Source: Paenibacillus sp. MZ04-78.2
GTDB taxonomy: Bacteria; Bacillota; Bacilli; Paenibacillales; NBRC-103111
DNA length: 64,000 nucleotides
Assembly: GCF_024213375.1 (NCBI RefSeq)
Contig: NZ_JANAVJ010000010.1
Coordinates: 85,554 to 149,553 of the forward strand
Direction: 5' to 3'
The translations under genes and the position numbers were made by a program. A model generated the notes under the pieces. The model saw nothing but the letters and a program-made list of their open reading frames with translations, was not told where the DNA came from and ran no database searches. Shown here piece by piece: positions 15,001-23,700 of this stretch; position 1 is the stretch's first letter; each line of letters starts with the position of its first letter.

Positions 15001-17662
15001 CATCTATACGTCGGGTACTACGGGCAAACCGAAGGGCGTTATGATCGAGCATCGCAATGTCGTGCGGCTGCTCGTCCACGATAAGCTGCAGTTCGATTTC
15101 AACGAGCAGGATGTCTGGACGGTCTTCCACTCGTTCTGCTTTGACTTCTCGGTATGGGAAATGTACGGAGCGCTGCTGCTCGGAGGACGGGCCGTCATTG
15201 TGCCGAAGCAGGTCGCGCAAAATCCGAAGGCGTTCGCAGAGCTGCTGCGCGAGGAAGAGGTTACGGTGCTGAATCAGACGCCGACTGCCTTCCATGCGCT
15301 GATCAATGAGGTGATGGAACAGCCGGAGCAGGGGCAGGGCCGCAGCGTGCGCTATGTCATCTTCGGCGGCGAGGCGCTCAGTCCGATGATGCTAAAACTA
15401 TGGCGCGACCGTTATCCGCAGACGAAGCTGATCAATATGTACGGAATCACGGAGACGACCGTACACGTGACATACAAGGAGATCGGGGACCAAGAGATTG
15501 CGTCCAACCGCAGCAATATCGGCCGTCCGATTCCGACGCTGACCAGCTATATTTTCGATGCGCAGCAGCAGCTTGCACCTGTCGGCGTAGTCGGGGAGCT
15601 GTACGTCGGAGGCGACGGCGTAGCGCGCGGATACTTGAACCGCGAAGAGCTTACAGCCGAGAGATTCATCGATCATCCGCATAAGCCGGGCGAGCGGCTT
15701 TACCGGTCTGGAGATCTTGCACGGATGCTGCCAAACGGCGAGATGGAATACCAGGGCCGGATCGACCACCAGGTGAAAATCCGCGGTCACCGGATCGAGT
15801 TGGGCGAGATCGAATCCAAGCTGCTTATTTTGGAAGCCGTGCAGGAAGCGATTGTCCTGGCGCACGACGACAGCCAGGGACAGAAGCTGCTGTGCGCGTA
15901 CTATGTAGCGTCAAAGGAGCTGACGGCGGGCGAACTGCGCGAGACACTCTCGCAGGAGCTGCCGAGCTACATGGTGCCGACATTCTTCGTCCAAATCGAG
16001 CGTATGCCGATCACCGCAAACGGCAAAGTCGACCGCAAGGCGCTGCCGGCACCGGAAGCAAGCCTGCAATCGGGACAGGGGTATGCCGCTCCGAGCACAC
16101 AGACAGAAGCGCAGCTTGCGCGCATTTGGCAGGAGGTGCTGGGGCTTGAGAAGGTCGGCGTCAAGGATCATTTCTTCGAGCTCGGCGGACATTCGCTCCG
16201 CGCTGCCACGCTTGTGGCGCGTATCCAGAAGGAGCTGCAGATCAGCGTGCCGCTAAGAAGCGTGTTCGAGCATCCTACCGTGGAAGAGCTCGCTGCCGTC
16301 ATGGCAGGCCGGGAAAAAACAGACGAAACGAGTCTGCCGGTTGCTGAGGAAAGAGACTACTATCCGCTTTCCTCCGTTCAGAAGAGAGTGTATATTTTGA
16401 GCCAGCTTCAGAAGAACGATATCAGCTACAACTTGCCAAGCGTCCTGCGAGTCGAAGGACCGCTTGATGTGAAGCGGATCGAGGAGGCGTTCCGCGCCCT
16501 GATCGCACGCCACGAGTCACTGCGTACCAGCTTTGAGATGGTGGATGGTGAACCGGTGCAGCGGGTGCATGCCCAGGCGGACTTCTCCATTGAGGTGCGG
16601 GAGGGCAGTGAGCAGGAGGCGGAAGTATGGATGGAAAACTTCTTGCGCCCGTTTGATTTGCGCAAACCACCGCTTATGCGGGTAGAACTGATAAAGCTCG
16701 AATCCGAGCGTTACATCATGCAATTCGACATGCACCATATCATTACGGACGGTGCCTCGATGGGCATTCTGGTGCAGGAACTCGTCCGGCTGTACGGAGG
16801 CGAGGAGCTGCCTCCGTTGCGGATTCAGTACAAGGACTATGCGGTTTGGCAGCAAGGCGCAAGAGCGCGTACTTACGAAGAGCAGGAACAATACTGGCTG
16901 GAGACGCTGGCCGGCGAGCTTCCGGCTCTGGAGGTGCCGGCGGATTATCCGCGACCTGCGGTACGCAGCTTCGACGGTTCCCGGGTCAACTTCGAGCTTG
17001 ATGCGGAATGTACGTCGGCGGTCAAGCGGCTCAGCGAGGAAACAGGAAGCACGCTGTTTATGGTGCTACTGGCGGCTTATCAGGCGCTGCTGGCCCATTA
17101 CAGCGGGCAGGAGGACATCATCGTCGGCACGCCGATTGCCGGCAGGCCATTGGCCGAGCTTGAACCGGTCATTGGGATGTTCGTCAATACGCTTGCGCTG
17201 CGCGCCTATCCGTCCGAGAACAAGACGTTCCTGGAGCTCTTGCAGGAGGTTAAGGAACAAGCACTGGGCGCATTTGAAAACCAGGAGTTTACGTTCGAGG
17301 AACTGGTGGAGAAGCTGGTTCAAGTCCAAGACGCCAGCCGCAACCCGCTGTTTGATACGATGCTGGTGCTGCAAAACAATGAGCGGCAGGAGCTGAAGTT
17401 TGACTCGGTGTCTTTCGTCCAGCAAGAACGCGACTACAACGTCGCCAAATTCGATCTTACCTTGTATTTCATCGAGGAAGGGGATCGTATCAACGGCAGC
17501 CTGGAATACAGCACCAAGCTGTTTAAAGCCCATACGATTGAGAAATATGCCTCCGATTTCGCTGCGCTGTTGTATACGGTGACGGATCAACCGAACATCC
17601 AGCTGGGCGACATTGAGCTTGCGGACCAAGTATCCGTCGAGTCTGTGGAGTTCATGTTCTAA
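2..17662 (+). CDS. Nonribosomal peptide synthetase, subunit 1 (5' truncated by the window)
   Basis: The reading frame is open from base 2, so the true start lies upstream. Domain order with approximate nucleotide spans: partial C (2-780, possibly a lipo-initiating starter type), A1 (860-2350), PCP (GGDSIK at 2463), E (2620-3960); C (4040-5330, HHILMDG), A2 (5400-6930), PCP, E (7220-8560); C (8640-9930), A3 (10000-11480), PCP, E (11770-13120); C (13190-14490), A4 (14560-16060), PCP (GGHSL), terminal C (16350-17640, HHIITDG). Pocket codes read by alignment to GrsA: A1 DAFFLGITF (Ile/Val), A2 DVWHFSLVD (Ser), A3 DAWAFVGVA (aromatic-like), A4 DFWNIGMVH (Thr). The C domains after each E carry the LTPxQxGMLFH type start expected of D-L condensation domains, and the last C is L-L type. 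It is therefore read as adding D-Ile/Val, D-Ser, D-aromatic and L-Thr. The substrate calls are predictions by eye; the family assignment is certain. Confidence 0.95.
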   Translation, partial: SYLDFIQAEQEYEQSDRYQKDKAYWLNKFSEFPETIGLKTYNPLTLSTAGRREGAELSEELHKGINAFCEEHRISLFTFFLSALYIYVHKVTQEQDIPIGTLYANRTSKKEKDTIGMFVSTVATRVRVEPETEMLAFLQSVAKEQSSILRYQRYPYNKVIQDLRETRRSQDIQRLFGGSIQYRTYSFAKFGEFTMQPDNDFCGDIVNDFDIHMVDELDRGKMMLYFDYRTELFDEQEVAQIIRQFLAVAEGMIKSPTQTIQQLSLLSETEKETILNVFNDTAADYPSGQSIATLFEEQAGRTPEQTAVVCEGKALTYSELNERANRLARTIRALGVTADDTVGMIAERSTQMVVGILAILKAGGAYVPVDPDYPEERVRYLLEDSGVNVLLTERKELVTEHFKGTILDISRKEVYDEDGSNLEPVSGPNHLAYVIYTSGTTGKPKGVMVEQRNVVRLVKNTDYAALDETTRILQTGSVVFDASTFEIWGALLNGGQLHLVNKDMILHAASLKQTIQENGITTMFLTTALFNQLTQQDSRLFASLDTLLVGGEAQSVPHMNRVLQDNPGFRLVNIYGPTENTTFSTAYVIPAERSNTVPIGGPIRNSTAYVVDSAMRLQPVGAWGELLVGGDGVARGYLNQPEQTAEKFIDGPFRKGERCYRTGDLVRWRADGTLEYKGRMDQQVKIRGYRIELGEIEEHLLQVEAVQEAVIIAREDENGQKQLCAYYVAERELGANEVRSALSQELPGYMVPSYFVQVEQMPLTPNGKVDRRALPAPEGSLQTGAEYVAPRTAVEQALVSVWQSILGVKNVGVLDNFFELGGDSIKAIQVSSRLLQAGYKLEMREMFQYPTVAELSRYVQEASRIADQGEVCGLVTHTPIQLWYLDQNPAEPHHFNQAFLLYRKAGFEEAALRSAVEAIVKHHDALRIVLRKTENGVHETWNRGADGEGSGLYGLEICDFTQVEHVAEAIETQANAIQSSIQLHDGPLVKLGLFRCADGDHLLMAIHHWVVDGISWRILLEDLTAGYEQALSGSVTIKLPQKTDSFQTWADKLLAHADSPAMERERQYWLESGATGFLPLPKDFADAGTPTVGRSEVVSVRWTQEETERLLKQANRAYNTEINDLLLTALGIAVQDWTGHNRIAVNLEGHGREPILSDVDVTRTVGWFTSQFPVVLEMGSSEKEKNISYLIRTVKEGLRRIPHRGIGFGILKYLSSMNNGEQVFVQEPELSFNYLGQFDQDLEQSGLSLSPHPTGELVSGQTVMRYPVDVNSMIVGGELEMTIHYDTEAFRADTIKRLAGLLQTSLREVLDHCTSKEQPELTPSDLQMKGLSLAQLEQITELMRHVGELEDVFALTPLQKGMLFHSLMDRQAGSYFEQLTLDLEGSFRVEAFRRGFELLVQRHQVLRANYLTSLTDEPIQVVIRHKPVDFSYEDLRPLEADERLAYAESFLRQDKKRGFDLEQGALMRVSVLQTGDQSYRMVWSFHHILMDGWCLSLMLGEVFESYHAYLSSKQPKLAPVTPFSRYFDWLEKQDDQEAKQFWSQYLSGYEQMTLLPRSDSGDDASGFAPVKQTFLLNRELTEKLNRVAKQHQVTLYTLIQTAWGVILQNYNNSPDVVFGSVVSGRPAEIPGVESIVGLFINTIPVRLQTVPGESFAQAMIRSQEQTLKTQSYDTYPLFEIQKLTEQKQDLINHIIVFENYPMEEQAEQLLMKGGGESGFAISNVVMSEQTTYDFNMIVMPGDELRFQFEYNANAFDLTEIEQMQHHFVHALEQIAANPAIPVDKLELVTGQEKELLLHGFNDTAAEYPQERTIHELFEEQAARTPERTAVLFEDERLTYRELNERANRLARTLRAEGVGADVPVAIMVERSLEMIVGIYAILKAGGAYVPIDPEYPAERIRYIVEDSGAWLLLTQSRFLDRVPAELEGRVLDLNEGAVYAEDATNLPLGAGPRDMAYVIYTSGSTGKPKGAAIEHHSVLNRILWMHERYPIGEADVILQKTTFTFDVSVWELFWWAMAGSSVCLLTPGGEKNPELILQAISRYGVTTMHFVPAMLHAFMDYAEQQPKPTVTEQTSSLRHVFASGEALPPQHVARFQEAIGRVNRTRLINLYGPTEATVDVSYFDCEPDESYAVIPIGKPVHNTRLYILKEGTEQLQPVGVAGELCIAGVQVARGYLNRPELTAEKFTADPFVAGERMYRSGDLARWLPDGNIEYLGRIDHQVKIRGYRIELGELETELLRIDSVLESVVVAREDGQGQKLLCAYYVATKELTAGELREALSKELPSYMVPTYFTQVERMPLSANGKIDRKSLPAPEASVQSGEAYAAPRTPVERALANILQTVLGLRTVGIHDNFFDLGGDSIKSIQVASRMMQAGYKLEMKDIFKYPTIASLSAHVRIAVRLADQGEVTGEAPLTPVQRWFFEHNPSQPQHFNQSFMIYRPDRFEEGALRQTFHKLAEHHDALRLVVQDSGSGYQVRYRAVTEGELLDLAVIDLQDRKMDDSLNHWIEEKATEIQGSIDLNAGPFVKLGLFRCADGDHLLIAVHHLAIDVVSWRILFEDFMTGYEQASKGEAIRLPLKTDSFQAWAQGLEQYTDSPALDSERAYWQQIEQASCRPLPKDYAYERPQLQDSELITLNWTPEETVQLLKQAHRAYNTEMNDLLLTALGIAIQRWSGLEDVLVSLEGHGREPIIPDLDMTRTVGWFTSVYPVLLSQGADMTLRERIKRTKEQLHAIPDKGIGYGLLRYLSRKQEAPALRAEPEISFNYLGQLDQDFQQHDIRLSPFAGGMTASADIALRFALDLNSLVVDGALQLAIRYSAKQYRRETVEQLAGHLHASLQEVIAHCVSKDRTELTPSDVSLKGVTIEELERLMLQTAAIGEIENVYNLTPMQKGILFHGLLEAGSGAYFEETSFDLKGEFEPGAFAQSLDLLVQRHEALRTNFFTAWKENPVQVVFRSKRGTRVFEDLSGFSAEEREAEIARFKREDREKGFDLARDPLLRIAILRTGPQEHHMIWSFHHIIMDGWCLSIVAQEVFEAYFALVRGKQPELSEVWAYSSYIEWLERQNTQEASAYWSSYLAGYEEQTLLPVGKPGNSEDVSGYRAQRYECELGSELTKRIHQTAKAHQVTINTLIQAAWGIVIQRYNGTDDAVFGSVVSGRPAEIPGVERMIGLFINTIPVRIRCAGEESFADVMKRAQEQAIASNAYETFPLYEIQTLTEQKQDLIRHIVIFENYPVDEKMEQLGGEHSALRLSGIQSMEQTNYDLNLVVLPGESMKLYIGYNAAAFESKAIKRIQAHLTYLLEQVVANPDIRIHEMELVSGVEKEQILHAFNDTAINSPREKTIYQLLEEQTERRPEQVAVYCEGQRLTYRELNERANRLARTLRSAGVQRDRFVGLMVERSLEMIVGVFAILKAGGAYVPIDPEYPEDRIRYMLEDSGAKLLLTQERLRERIAADLKDVTVLAADDEANYDADGSNLEPVSGADDLAYVIYTSGTTGKPKGVMLEHHGLTNLKAYYDHTLRIGVEDRVLLFASLSFDAACWEIFQALFCGATLYVPTKDTILNYQLFETYMAEHQITVAALPPTYAVYLEPEHMPSLRILFTVGSASSPELVQKWKDKVAYYNGYGPTENSVATSIWLVSEDPEAGRLVSIGRPVPNHRVYIVDTHGHLLPAGVAGELCVAGAGLARGYLDRPELTAEVFVTSRFSGERMYRTGDLARWLPDGRLEYLGRIDHQVKIRGYRIELGEIEAKLLQVEAVQEVLVIAREDGQGQQQLCAYYVASEELAASELRQVLSEKLPSYMVPAHFVQLEAMPLTPNDKIDRKVLPEPDVSGQTGADYAPPRTLVERSVAAIWQGVLGASAVGIHDNFFELGGDSIKSIQVSSRLLQQGYKLEMKDLFAYPTIAGLSPYVQTTVAKADQGAVTGEARLTPIQHWFFEQNFAEPHYFNQALLLHRAEGFEEAALRQAFAKLVEHHDALRMVYKAAPDGFTAWNRDVHEGKPLELSLFDYRDADHARELVESKACELQAGIDLQEGPLLKLGLFRCADGDHLLIAIHHLVIDGVSWRILFEDLKTAYDQAVQGETIRLPHKTDSFRTWSEELRKAAASDELQRELAYWRDLDKVETAVLPKEDGQDGGLTLADSGTVTVEWSAEATEQLLKQANRAYNTNVNDLLLAALGLAVQDWTGQERLLISLEGHGREADAIGLELDLSRTIGWFTSQYPVLLTVEGSQALGKQIKQVKEDLRRIPRKGIGYGILRYVSELPEAERLRQEPEISFNYLGQFDEDLQNGAFGFSPYSSGQSVSEQTALQHALTFNGMVSGGRLTMTLLYNAKAFRLETIEHVAQLLHDRLVEVLEHCVTKKQAELTPSDVQRKGLTIDELEELIRQAEQTGEVENVYALTPMQKGMLFHSLLEPKSGAYFQQAAFELVGRFDVGAFAQSLELLVQRHTVLRTNMVNDSRQEPLQMVYRSKASEFYFEDVRDLGDADQRAYVAAFAAKDRVRGFDLAADALMRIGILQTGDTEYSFVWSFHHIVMDGWCISLLYQEVFGAYFAIHQKREVKLPQVTPYVRYMEWLDKQDAGQAAAYWKEYLSGYEQHTDLPNRKTADVKQRYELEKVSRLTGKPLSAALQRTAKAHQVTINTLLQTAWGIALQRYNNSTDVVFGSVVSGRPADIPGVEGIIGLFINTIPVRVQSEAGESFAHMLKRGQAQAIESNDYDTYPLYEIQAHTVQKQDLISHLLIFENYPLDEEIERIGERGSDAFEIRNARMNEQTNYDFTVTIIPGADIRIDFGYNAVIYDREDAKRIQEHFIHLLEQVTTNPDVSVDKLELVTAREKELLLNNFNDNTAEYPREQTIHGLFEEQVRRSVEKIAVSCGNEHMTYRELNERANRLARHLRAHGVGPDVRVGLLAERSLEMIVGILATIKAGGAYVPLDPDYPQDRLQFMLEDSGSRVLLAQTHLLGAVSYAGAVLNLNDPSLYIGNGCNLKPINKPGDMAYIIYTSGTTGKPKGVMIEHRNVVRLLVHDKLQFDFNEQDVWTVFHSFCFDFSVWEMYGALLLGGRAVIVPKQVAQNPKAFAELLREEEVTVLNQTPTAFHALINEVMEQPEQGQGRSVRYVIFGGEALSPMMLKLWRDRYPQTKLINMYGITETTVHVTYKEIGDQEIASNRSNIGRPIPTLTSYIFDAQQQLAPVGVVGELYVGGDGVARGYLNREELTAERFIDHPHKPGERLYRSGDLARMLPNGEMEYQGRIDHQVKIRGHRIELGEIESKLLILEAVQEAIVLAHDDSQGQKLLCAYYVASKELTAGELRETLSQELPSYMVPTFFVQIERMPITANGKVDRKALPAPEASLQSGQGYAAPSTQTEAQLARIWQEVLGLEKVGVKDHFFELGGHSLRAATLVARIQKELQISVPLRSVFEHPTVEELAAVMAGREKTDETSLPVAEERDYYPLSSVQKRVYILSQLQKNDISYNLPSVLRVEGPLDVKRIEEAFRALIARHESLRTSFEMVDGEPVQRVHAQADFSIEVREGSEQEAEVWMENFLRPFDLRKPPLMRVELIKLESERYIMQFDMHHIITDGASMGILVQELVRLYGGEELPPLRIQYKDYAVWQQGARARTYEEQEQYWLETLAGELPALEVPADYPRPAVRSFDGSRVNFELDAECTSAVKRLSEETGSTLFMVLLAAYQALLAHYSGQEDIIVGTPIAGRPLAELEPVIGMFVNTLALRAYPSENKTFLELLQEVKEQALGAFENQEFTFEELVEKLVQVQDASRNPLFDTMLVLQNNERQELKFDSVSFVQQERDYNVAKFDLTLYFIEEGDRINGSLEYSTKLFKAHTIEKYASDFAALLYTVTDQPNIQLGDIELADQVSVESVEFMF

Positions 17663-17676
17663 AAGGTTTCTCCATG

Positions 17677-17718
17677 TTCGCAAAGAGCGCATGAGGACAA
17701 GCCATGCGCTCCTGCGAA
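17677..17718 (+). promoter_or_regulatory. Strong hairpin between NRPS genes 1 and 2
   Basis: A long inverted repeat fills the first part of the 133-bp gap between the two synthetase genes. Inner arms GAGCGCATG (17685-17693) and CATGCGCTC (17703-17711) pair perfectly around a 9-nt loop. The outer arms TTCGCA and TGCGAA extend the stem. No T-run follows, so it is not a clear terminator. It may be an RNA processing or stabilising element that sets the ratio of the two subunits; that role is inferred. Confidence 0.6.
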
Positions 17719-17795
17719 GCCTTATGGTTCGAGGATGTACCGATTCACCCGTGGGAGCACGGAAAAACAGATGGGAAGAACAGGGGGATCATACG

Positions 17796-20700
17796 ATGAA
17801 AAAGCTGCGGGCCTTTTGGAGCGGCAAATTCGATGCAGAAGATACGATATCTGTCATACCGTACAGTTCAGCTCACAAAATTAGGGAGACCGACAACCAA
17901 AACGAAGGCTCCCCGCTCCGGGTATGGAGCGGACAGATGCCCGAGCAAGTATCGCAACGGCTCATTGCCATTTCCAAAGGCTCTCCAATGGCGCTGTTTA
18001 TTTTGTTGCTGGCAGGCGTCAAAAGCCTGTTATATAAGTATACGAACGAAGAAAAGGTGATTGTAGCCATTCCGGCGGTTCGTACTTCGGATGCTCCGCT
18101 TATGAATGAGACCATCTTGATCAAACAGGAATTGAACGGAGCAGATGCATTTAAATCACTGATTGCACAGGTCCACGCTACCGTTAGCGAGTCCATTGTC
18201 AATCAGAACATTGCGCTGCAAACGATGGCGGGCGCTATGCATTTGCAAGTAGAGCCGGACGGCTCGCCCTTGTTCCATACGGTCATTTCATTCGATGCTC
18301 TTCATACCCGGCATCATCCAGGGTCGATCGTCTCCAATATCGAACTTGCTTTTGAGCGGAACGATGACGGAATTTTGCTGCATATTCATTACCGCTATGA
18401 CCGTTACGACCAGCAAATGCTGGAATTGTTATTCGATCATTTGGTTCGGGTGTATACCCTTGCTTTATTCCAGCCCGAGCTTGCTATCGACAGTATCGAT
18501 ATCATGTCCGACGAAGAAAAGTCGCTCATCCTGCAAGGCTTTAACAACACATCGGCGGAGTATCCGCGGGAGCGGACAATTCATGAGCTGTTCGAGGAGC
18601 AGGCTCAACGTACGCCGGAGCAGACAGCAGTGCTGTTCGAGGACGAGCGGCTGACGTACCGCGAGCTGAACGAGCGTGCGAATCGCCTGGCGCGGACGCT
18701 GCGCGCTGAAGGCGTTGGCGCAGATGTGCCGGTAGCGATCATGGTTGAGCGCTCGCTGGAGATGATCGTCGGCATCTACGCAATTCTGAAAGCAGGCGGC
18801 GCTTACGTGCCGATCGACCCGGAGTATCCGGCGGAGCGCATCCGCTATATCGTCGAAGATTCGGGGGCACGGTTGCTGCTGACACAGGGCCGCTTCCTGG
18901 ACCGCGTGCCGGCGGAGCTGAAAGGCCGGGTTCTCGATTTGAACGAGGTGGCGGTTTACGCCGAAGATGCGACGAATCTGCCCCTTGGCGCCGGTCCGCG
19001 CGACATGGCTTACGTGATCTATACGTCGGGCTCGACCGGCAAACCGAAAGGCGCGGCGATCGAGCATCATTCCGTACTCAACCGTATCCTGTGGATGCAT
19101 GAGCGCTACCCGATTGGCGAGGCGGACGTTATTCTGCAAAAAACGACCTTTACGTTCGACGTGTCGGTGTGGGAGCTGTTCTGGTGGGCCATAGCCGGCT
19201 CAAGCGTCTGCCTGTTGACACCGGGCGGAGAGAAAAACCCGGAGCTTATGTTGCAGGCGATCAGCCGTTATGGCGTGACCACGATGCACTTTGTCCCCGC
19301 CATGCTTCATGCGTTCCTAGATTACGCGGAGCAGCAGCCGAAGCCAACGGTCACGGAACAAACGTCCAGCCTGCGCCATGTATTCGCCAGTGGAGAGGCG
19401 CTGCCGCCGCAGCACGTGGCCCGCTTCCAAGAGGCGATAGGCCGGGTGAACCGGACGCGGCTGATCAATCTGTACGGACCGACGGAAGCAACGGTGGACG
19501 TGTCGTACTTCGATTGCGAGCCGGATGAGTCCTATGCGGTGATTCCAATCGGCAAGCCGGTGCACAATACACGGCTGTATATCCTGAAGGAAGGCTCGGA
19601 GCAGTTGCAGCCGGTCGGGGTGGCAGGCGAGCTGTGCATCGCCGGGGTGCAGGTGGCAAGAGGCTACTTAAACCGTCCGGAATTAACAGCGGAGAAGTTT
19701 ACTGCTGATCCGTATGTGCCGGGCGAGCGGATGTACCGGACCGGAGACCTGGCCCGATGGCTGCCCGATGGCAACATCGAGTATCTGGGGCGGATCGACC
19801 ATCAGGTCAAAATCCGCGGTTACCGAATTGAACTGGGCGAGCTTGAAGCGGAGCTGCTGGCTGTGGAAGCGGTACAGGAGGCCGTAGTTATGGCACGCGA
19901 CGACGGCCAGGGCCAGAAGCAATTATGCGCGTACTATGTAGCAACAAAAGAGCTGACAGCGGGCGAGCTGCGCGAGGCACTGTCCAAGGAGCTGCCAAGC
20001 TACATGGTACCGACGTACTTCGTGCAGGTCGAGCGGATGCCGCTGACGGCAAGCGGCAAAATCGACCGCAATGCACTCCCTGCACCCGAAGCAAGTGTCC
20101 AGTCGGGCGAGGCTTATGTAGCCCCACGCACGCAGACGGAAGAGCAGCTTGTACGGATTTGGCAGGAGTTGTTGGGGCTTGAGAAGGTCGGCGTCAAGGA
20201 CAATTTCTTCGACATCGGCGGGCATTCGCTCCGTGCGGCGACGCTTGCCGCGCGCATTCATAAAGAAATGAATAAGCAGCTTGAGCTGCGCGCAGTTTTT
20301 GAGGCGATGACGGTAGAGCAATTGGCGCGGACGATCGAAGGCAAGGAAACAAAGGTGCTCGTTGCCATTCCGAACGTTCCGGAGAGCGACTATTATCCGG
20401 TATCTTCAGCGCAAAAACGGCTCTATGTGCTGAGCAACCTGGAAGGCGGAGAGCTTGGCTATAACATGTCGGGTGCGGTCATCGCGGAGGGACCGCTGCA
20501 GCCGGACCGTTTGGAAGACGCGTTCCGCAAGCTAATTGCGCGCCACGAGTCGCTGCGGACGAGCTTTCATCTTGTAGACGGCGAGCCGGTGCAGCGCGTG
20601 CAGCGCGAGGCGGCTTTTTCCCTTGAGCGCCTTGAGGCCGATGGAAAAGATGTCGAGACGCTCTTTCAGCAGTTTGTACGCCCGTTCGATCTTACCGCAG

Positions 20701-23700
20701 CGCCTTTGCTGCGGGCCCGATTGTTTACCCAGTCGGCGGACCGTCACCTGCTTTTGGTCGATATGCACCATATTGTGTCAGACGGCGTTTCCTTGCGCAC
20801 GTTCTTGGATGAGCTTGCCCGTTTGTACAACGGGGAGGGGCTGGCTCCTTTACGGATTCAGTATAAAGATTATGCCGTTTGGCAGCAGGAGAGAATGCAG
20901 TCGGAGGAATGGAGCAAGCAGGAGCAGTATTGGCTGCAAGCGTTCCAAGGCGAAATTCCGACGCTGGATCTCAAGACGGATTACCCAAGACCTGCGGTGC
21001 AAAGCTTTGCCGGAGATAAGATCAGCTTTGCTGCGGGTTTTTCGATCAGCGAAGGTTTGCAGAAGTTGGCTTCGCGTTCGGGTTCCACCTTATATATGGT
21101 ATTGCTGGCGGCTTACACGGCGCTGCTCCATAAATATACCGGCCAGGAGGATGTGGTCGTCGGCACGCCGTTGGCGGGCCGGCACCACGCTGATCTGGAG
21201 CCGATCATCGGTATGTTTGTCAATACGCTAGCTTTGCGGAATTATCCGTCCGGAAACAAGACCTTCCTGGATTATGTGGGCGAGGTCAAAGAGCAAGCAC
21301 TTGGTGCATTTGACCATCCTGACTATCCGTTTGAAGAGCTCGTGAACAAGCTGAATGTAAGAAGGGATATGAGTCGCAACCCGCTGTTCGATACGATGTT
21401 CGAGCTGAGGAATGCAGAGCCGAAAGGCACGGCTTTCCATGATGTGCATTTCTCCGGGTACCCGGTGGACAGCGCGATTGCCAAGTTCGATCTCACGCTC
21501 GAGGCTGACTTCGATGAGCGAGGGCTTACATTTACGCTGGAGTATGCGACAGCCCTCTATAGCCGGGAGACGGTGGAACGGCTTGCCCATCATTTTCTGC
21601 GGGTGCTGGAAGAGGTCGTGCAGAGTCCGGACACGAAGCTGGCCGACATTGAAATCATGACGGGCGACGAGAAGGCTGAGCTGCTTGAAGCATTCAGCGG
21701 AGACGGCGGCAAGGGGCAGGAGCATCTGCTGGCGACACCATTCCATGTGTACTTTGAGAAGCAGGCGGCAGCCGTGCCGGAGCAGGTAGCAGTTGTGGCA
21801 GGCGATGCGCAGTTGACTTACCGCGAGCTGAATGAACGGGCGAACCGGCTGGCACGCACCTTGCAGACAGCTGGTATTGGCCGGGAGTCCATCGTCGGCA
21901 TTTTGGCCGATCGTTCCGCGGACCTGCTTGTCGCCGTATTAGGCGTATGGAAAGCCGGGGGCGCTTATGTACCGCTTGACCCGGATTATCCGTCGGAGCG
22001 CATCGGATTTATGCTCCAGGACAGCGGGGCCACCGTACTGCTCACCCAAACACAGCTTAAGGAGCGCGCTCAGGAATGGCTGGCCGGAGGGGCCAAGCTG
22101 CAAACGGTCCTCTGTCTGGATGAGGAAGCGTCCTACGACGCCGACGCGTCGGATCTGCCGAATCAAAACGTGCCGAAAGACTTGGCTTATGTCATCTATA
22201 CGTCCGGGACAACGGGGCGGCCGAAAGGCGTCATGATTGAGCACGGCAGTTATATCAATACGGCTATCGCATACCGCCGTGATTATCGGCTGGACCAGTT
22301 TCCGGTGCGGCTCTTGCAATTGGCGAGCTTTTCCTTCGACGTGTTCGTGGGCGACATGGCGCGGGCGCTGTATAACGGCGGTCTGATGGTGATCGTGCCG
22401 AAGGAGGACCGGATCGATCCGCTGCGGCTGTACGCATGGATTCGCGATTACGGCATCACCGTATTTGAATCGACGCCTGCGCTCATCGTGCCGATGATGG
22501 AGCATATCGCCAGCCAATCGCTGGACATCTCGACCTTGCAGCTTTTAATCACAAGCTCCGATAGCTGCAGCGTGACGGACTACCGGCGCCTGCAGGAGCG
22601 CTACGGATCGCACGTGCGGATCATTAACGCATACGGCGTTACGGAGGCGGCTATCGACTCCAGCTATTACGACGAGCCGCTGGAGAAGCTTCCGGAGGCA
22701 GGGAATGTGCCAATCGGGAAAGCTTGGCTGAATGCCCGCTTTTATATCGTGGACGCGGCCTTGCAGCCGGTTCCTATTGGCGTAGCCGGGGAACTGCTCA
22801 TTGGTGGTCCTGGGGTCGCACGGGGGTATAAGAACCGTCCGGAGCTGAACGAGGAGAAGTTTATCGCCAGCCCCTTCGTTGAAGGCGAGCGCTTGTACCG
22901 TACAGGGGATTTGGCGCGCTGGATGGCGGATGGGAACGTCGACTTTATCGGGCGAATGGACCACCAAGTGAAAATTCGCGGCTACCGGATCGAGCTGGGC
23001 GAGATCGAAACCGCCATTCTGCAGTTCGCAGGAGTCAAGCAGGCGGTTGTGGTTGACCGGACGGACGAACGCGGGCAAAAGTATTTGTGTGGCTATGCGG
23101 CGGCAAGCGAGTCGTTGGGTATCGCTGAGCTGCAGGCGCACTTGCAGCAAAGCTTGCCTTCACATATGGTGCCGGCACAGCTCGTAGTGCTGGAGAAGCT
23201 GCCGCTGACGCCGAACGGGAAGGTGGACCGTAAAGCGCTGCCTGAGCCGAAAGGCGGGCTGCTGCTCCCCGGTGCGGACTACGAGGCTCCGCGTACAGAG
23301 GCGGAACGCACGCTCGCCTCGATTTGGCAGGCGGTGCTGGGCGTGCCGGCTGTCGGCATCCGGGATAACTACTTTGAGCTGGGCGGAGATTCCATCAAGT
23401 CGCTTCAAGTATCGTCCAAATTATACCAAAATGGATACAAACTGGAGATCAAAGATTTATTCCAAAACCCGACGATCGGCGGGTTGAGTCCCTATATACA
23501 GCGGATTACGCGGATGGCCGACCAAGGAGAAGCGGTTGGAGCCGTGGAGCTGACACCGGTTAAATGGTGGTTCTTTGAGCAGGAATACGCGGATCCCCAC
23601 CATCACAACCAGGCTGTTCTGCTTTATCGCGAGCAGGGATTCCAGGAAGATGCGCTCCGCCGTAGTATCAGCCGGCTTGTGGAGCATCATGATGCCCTCC

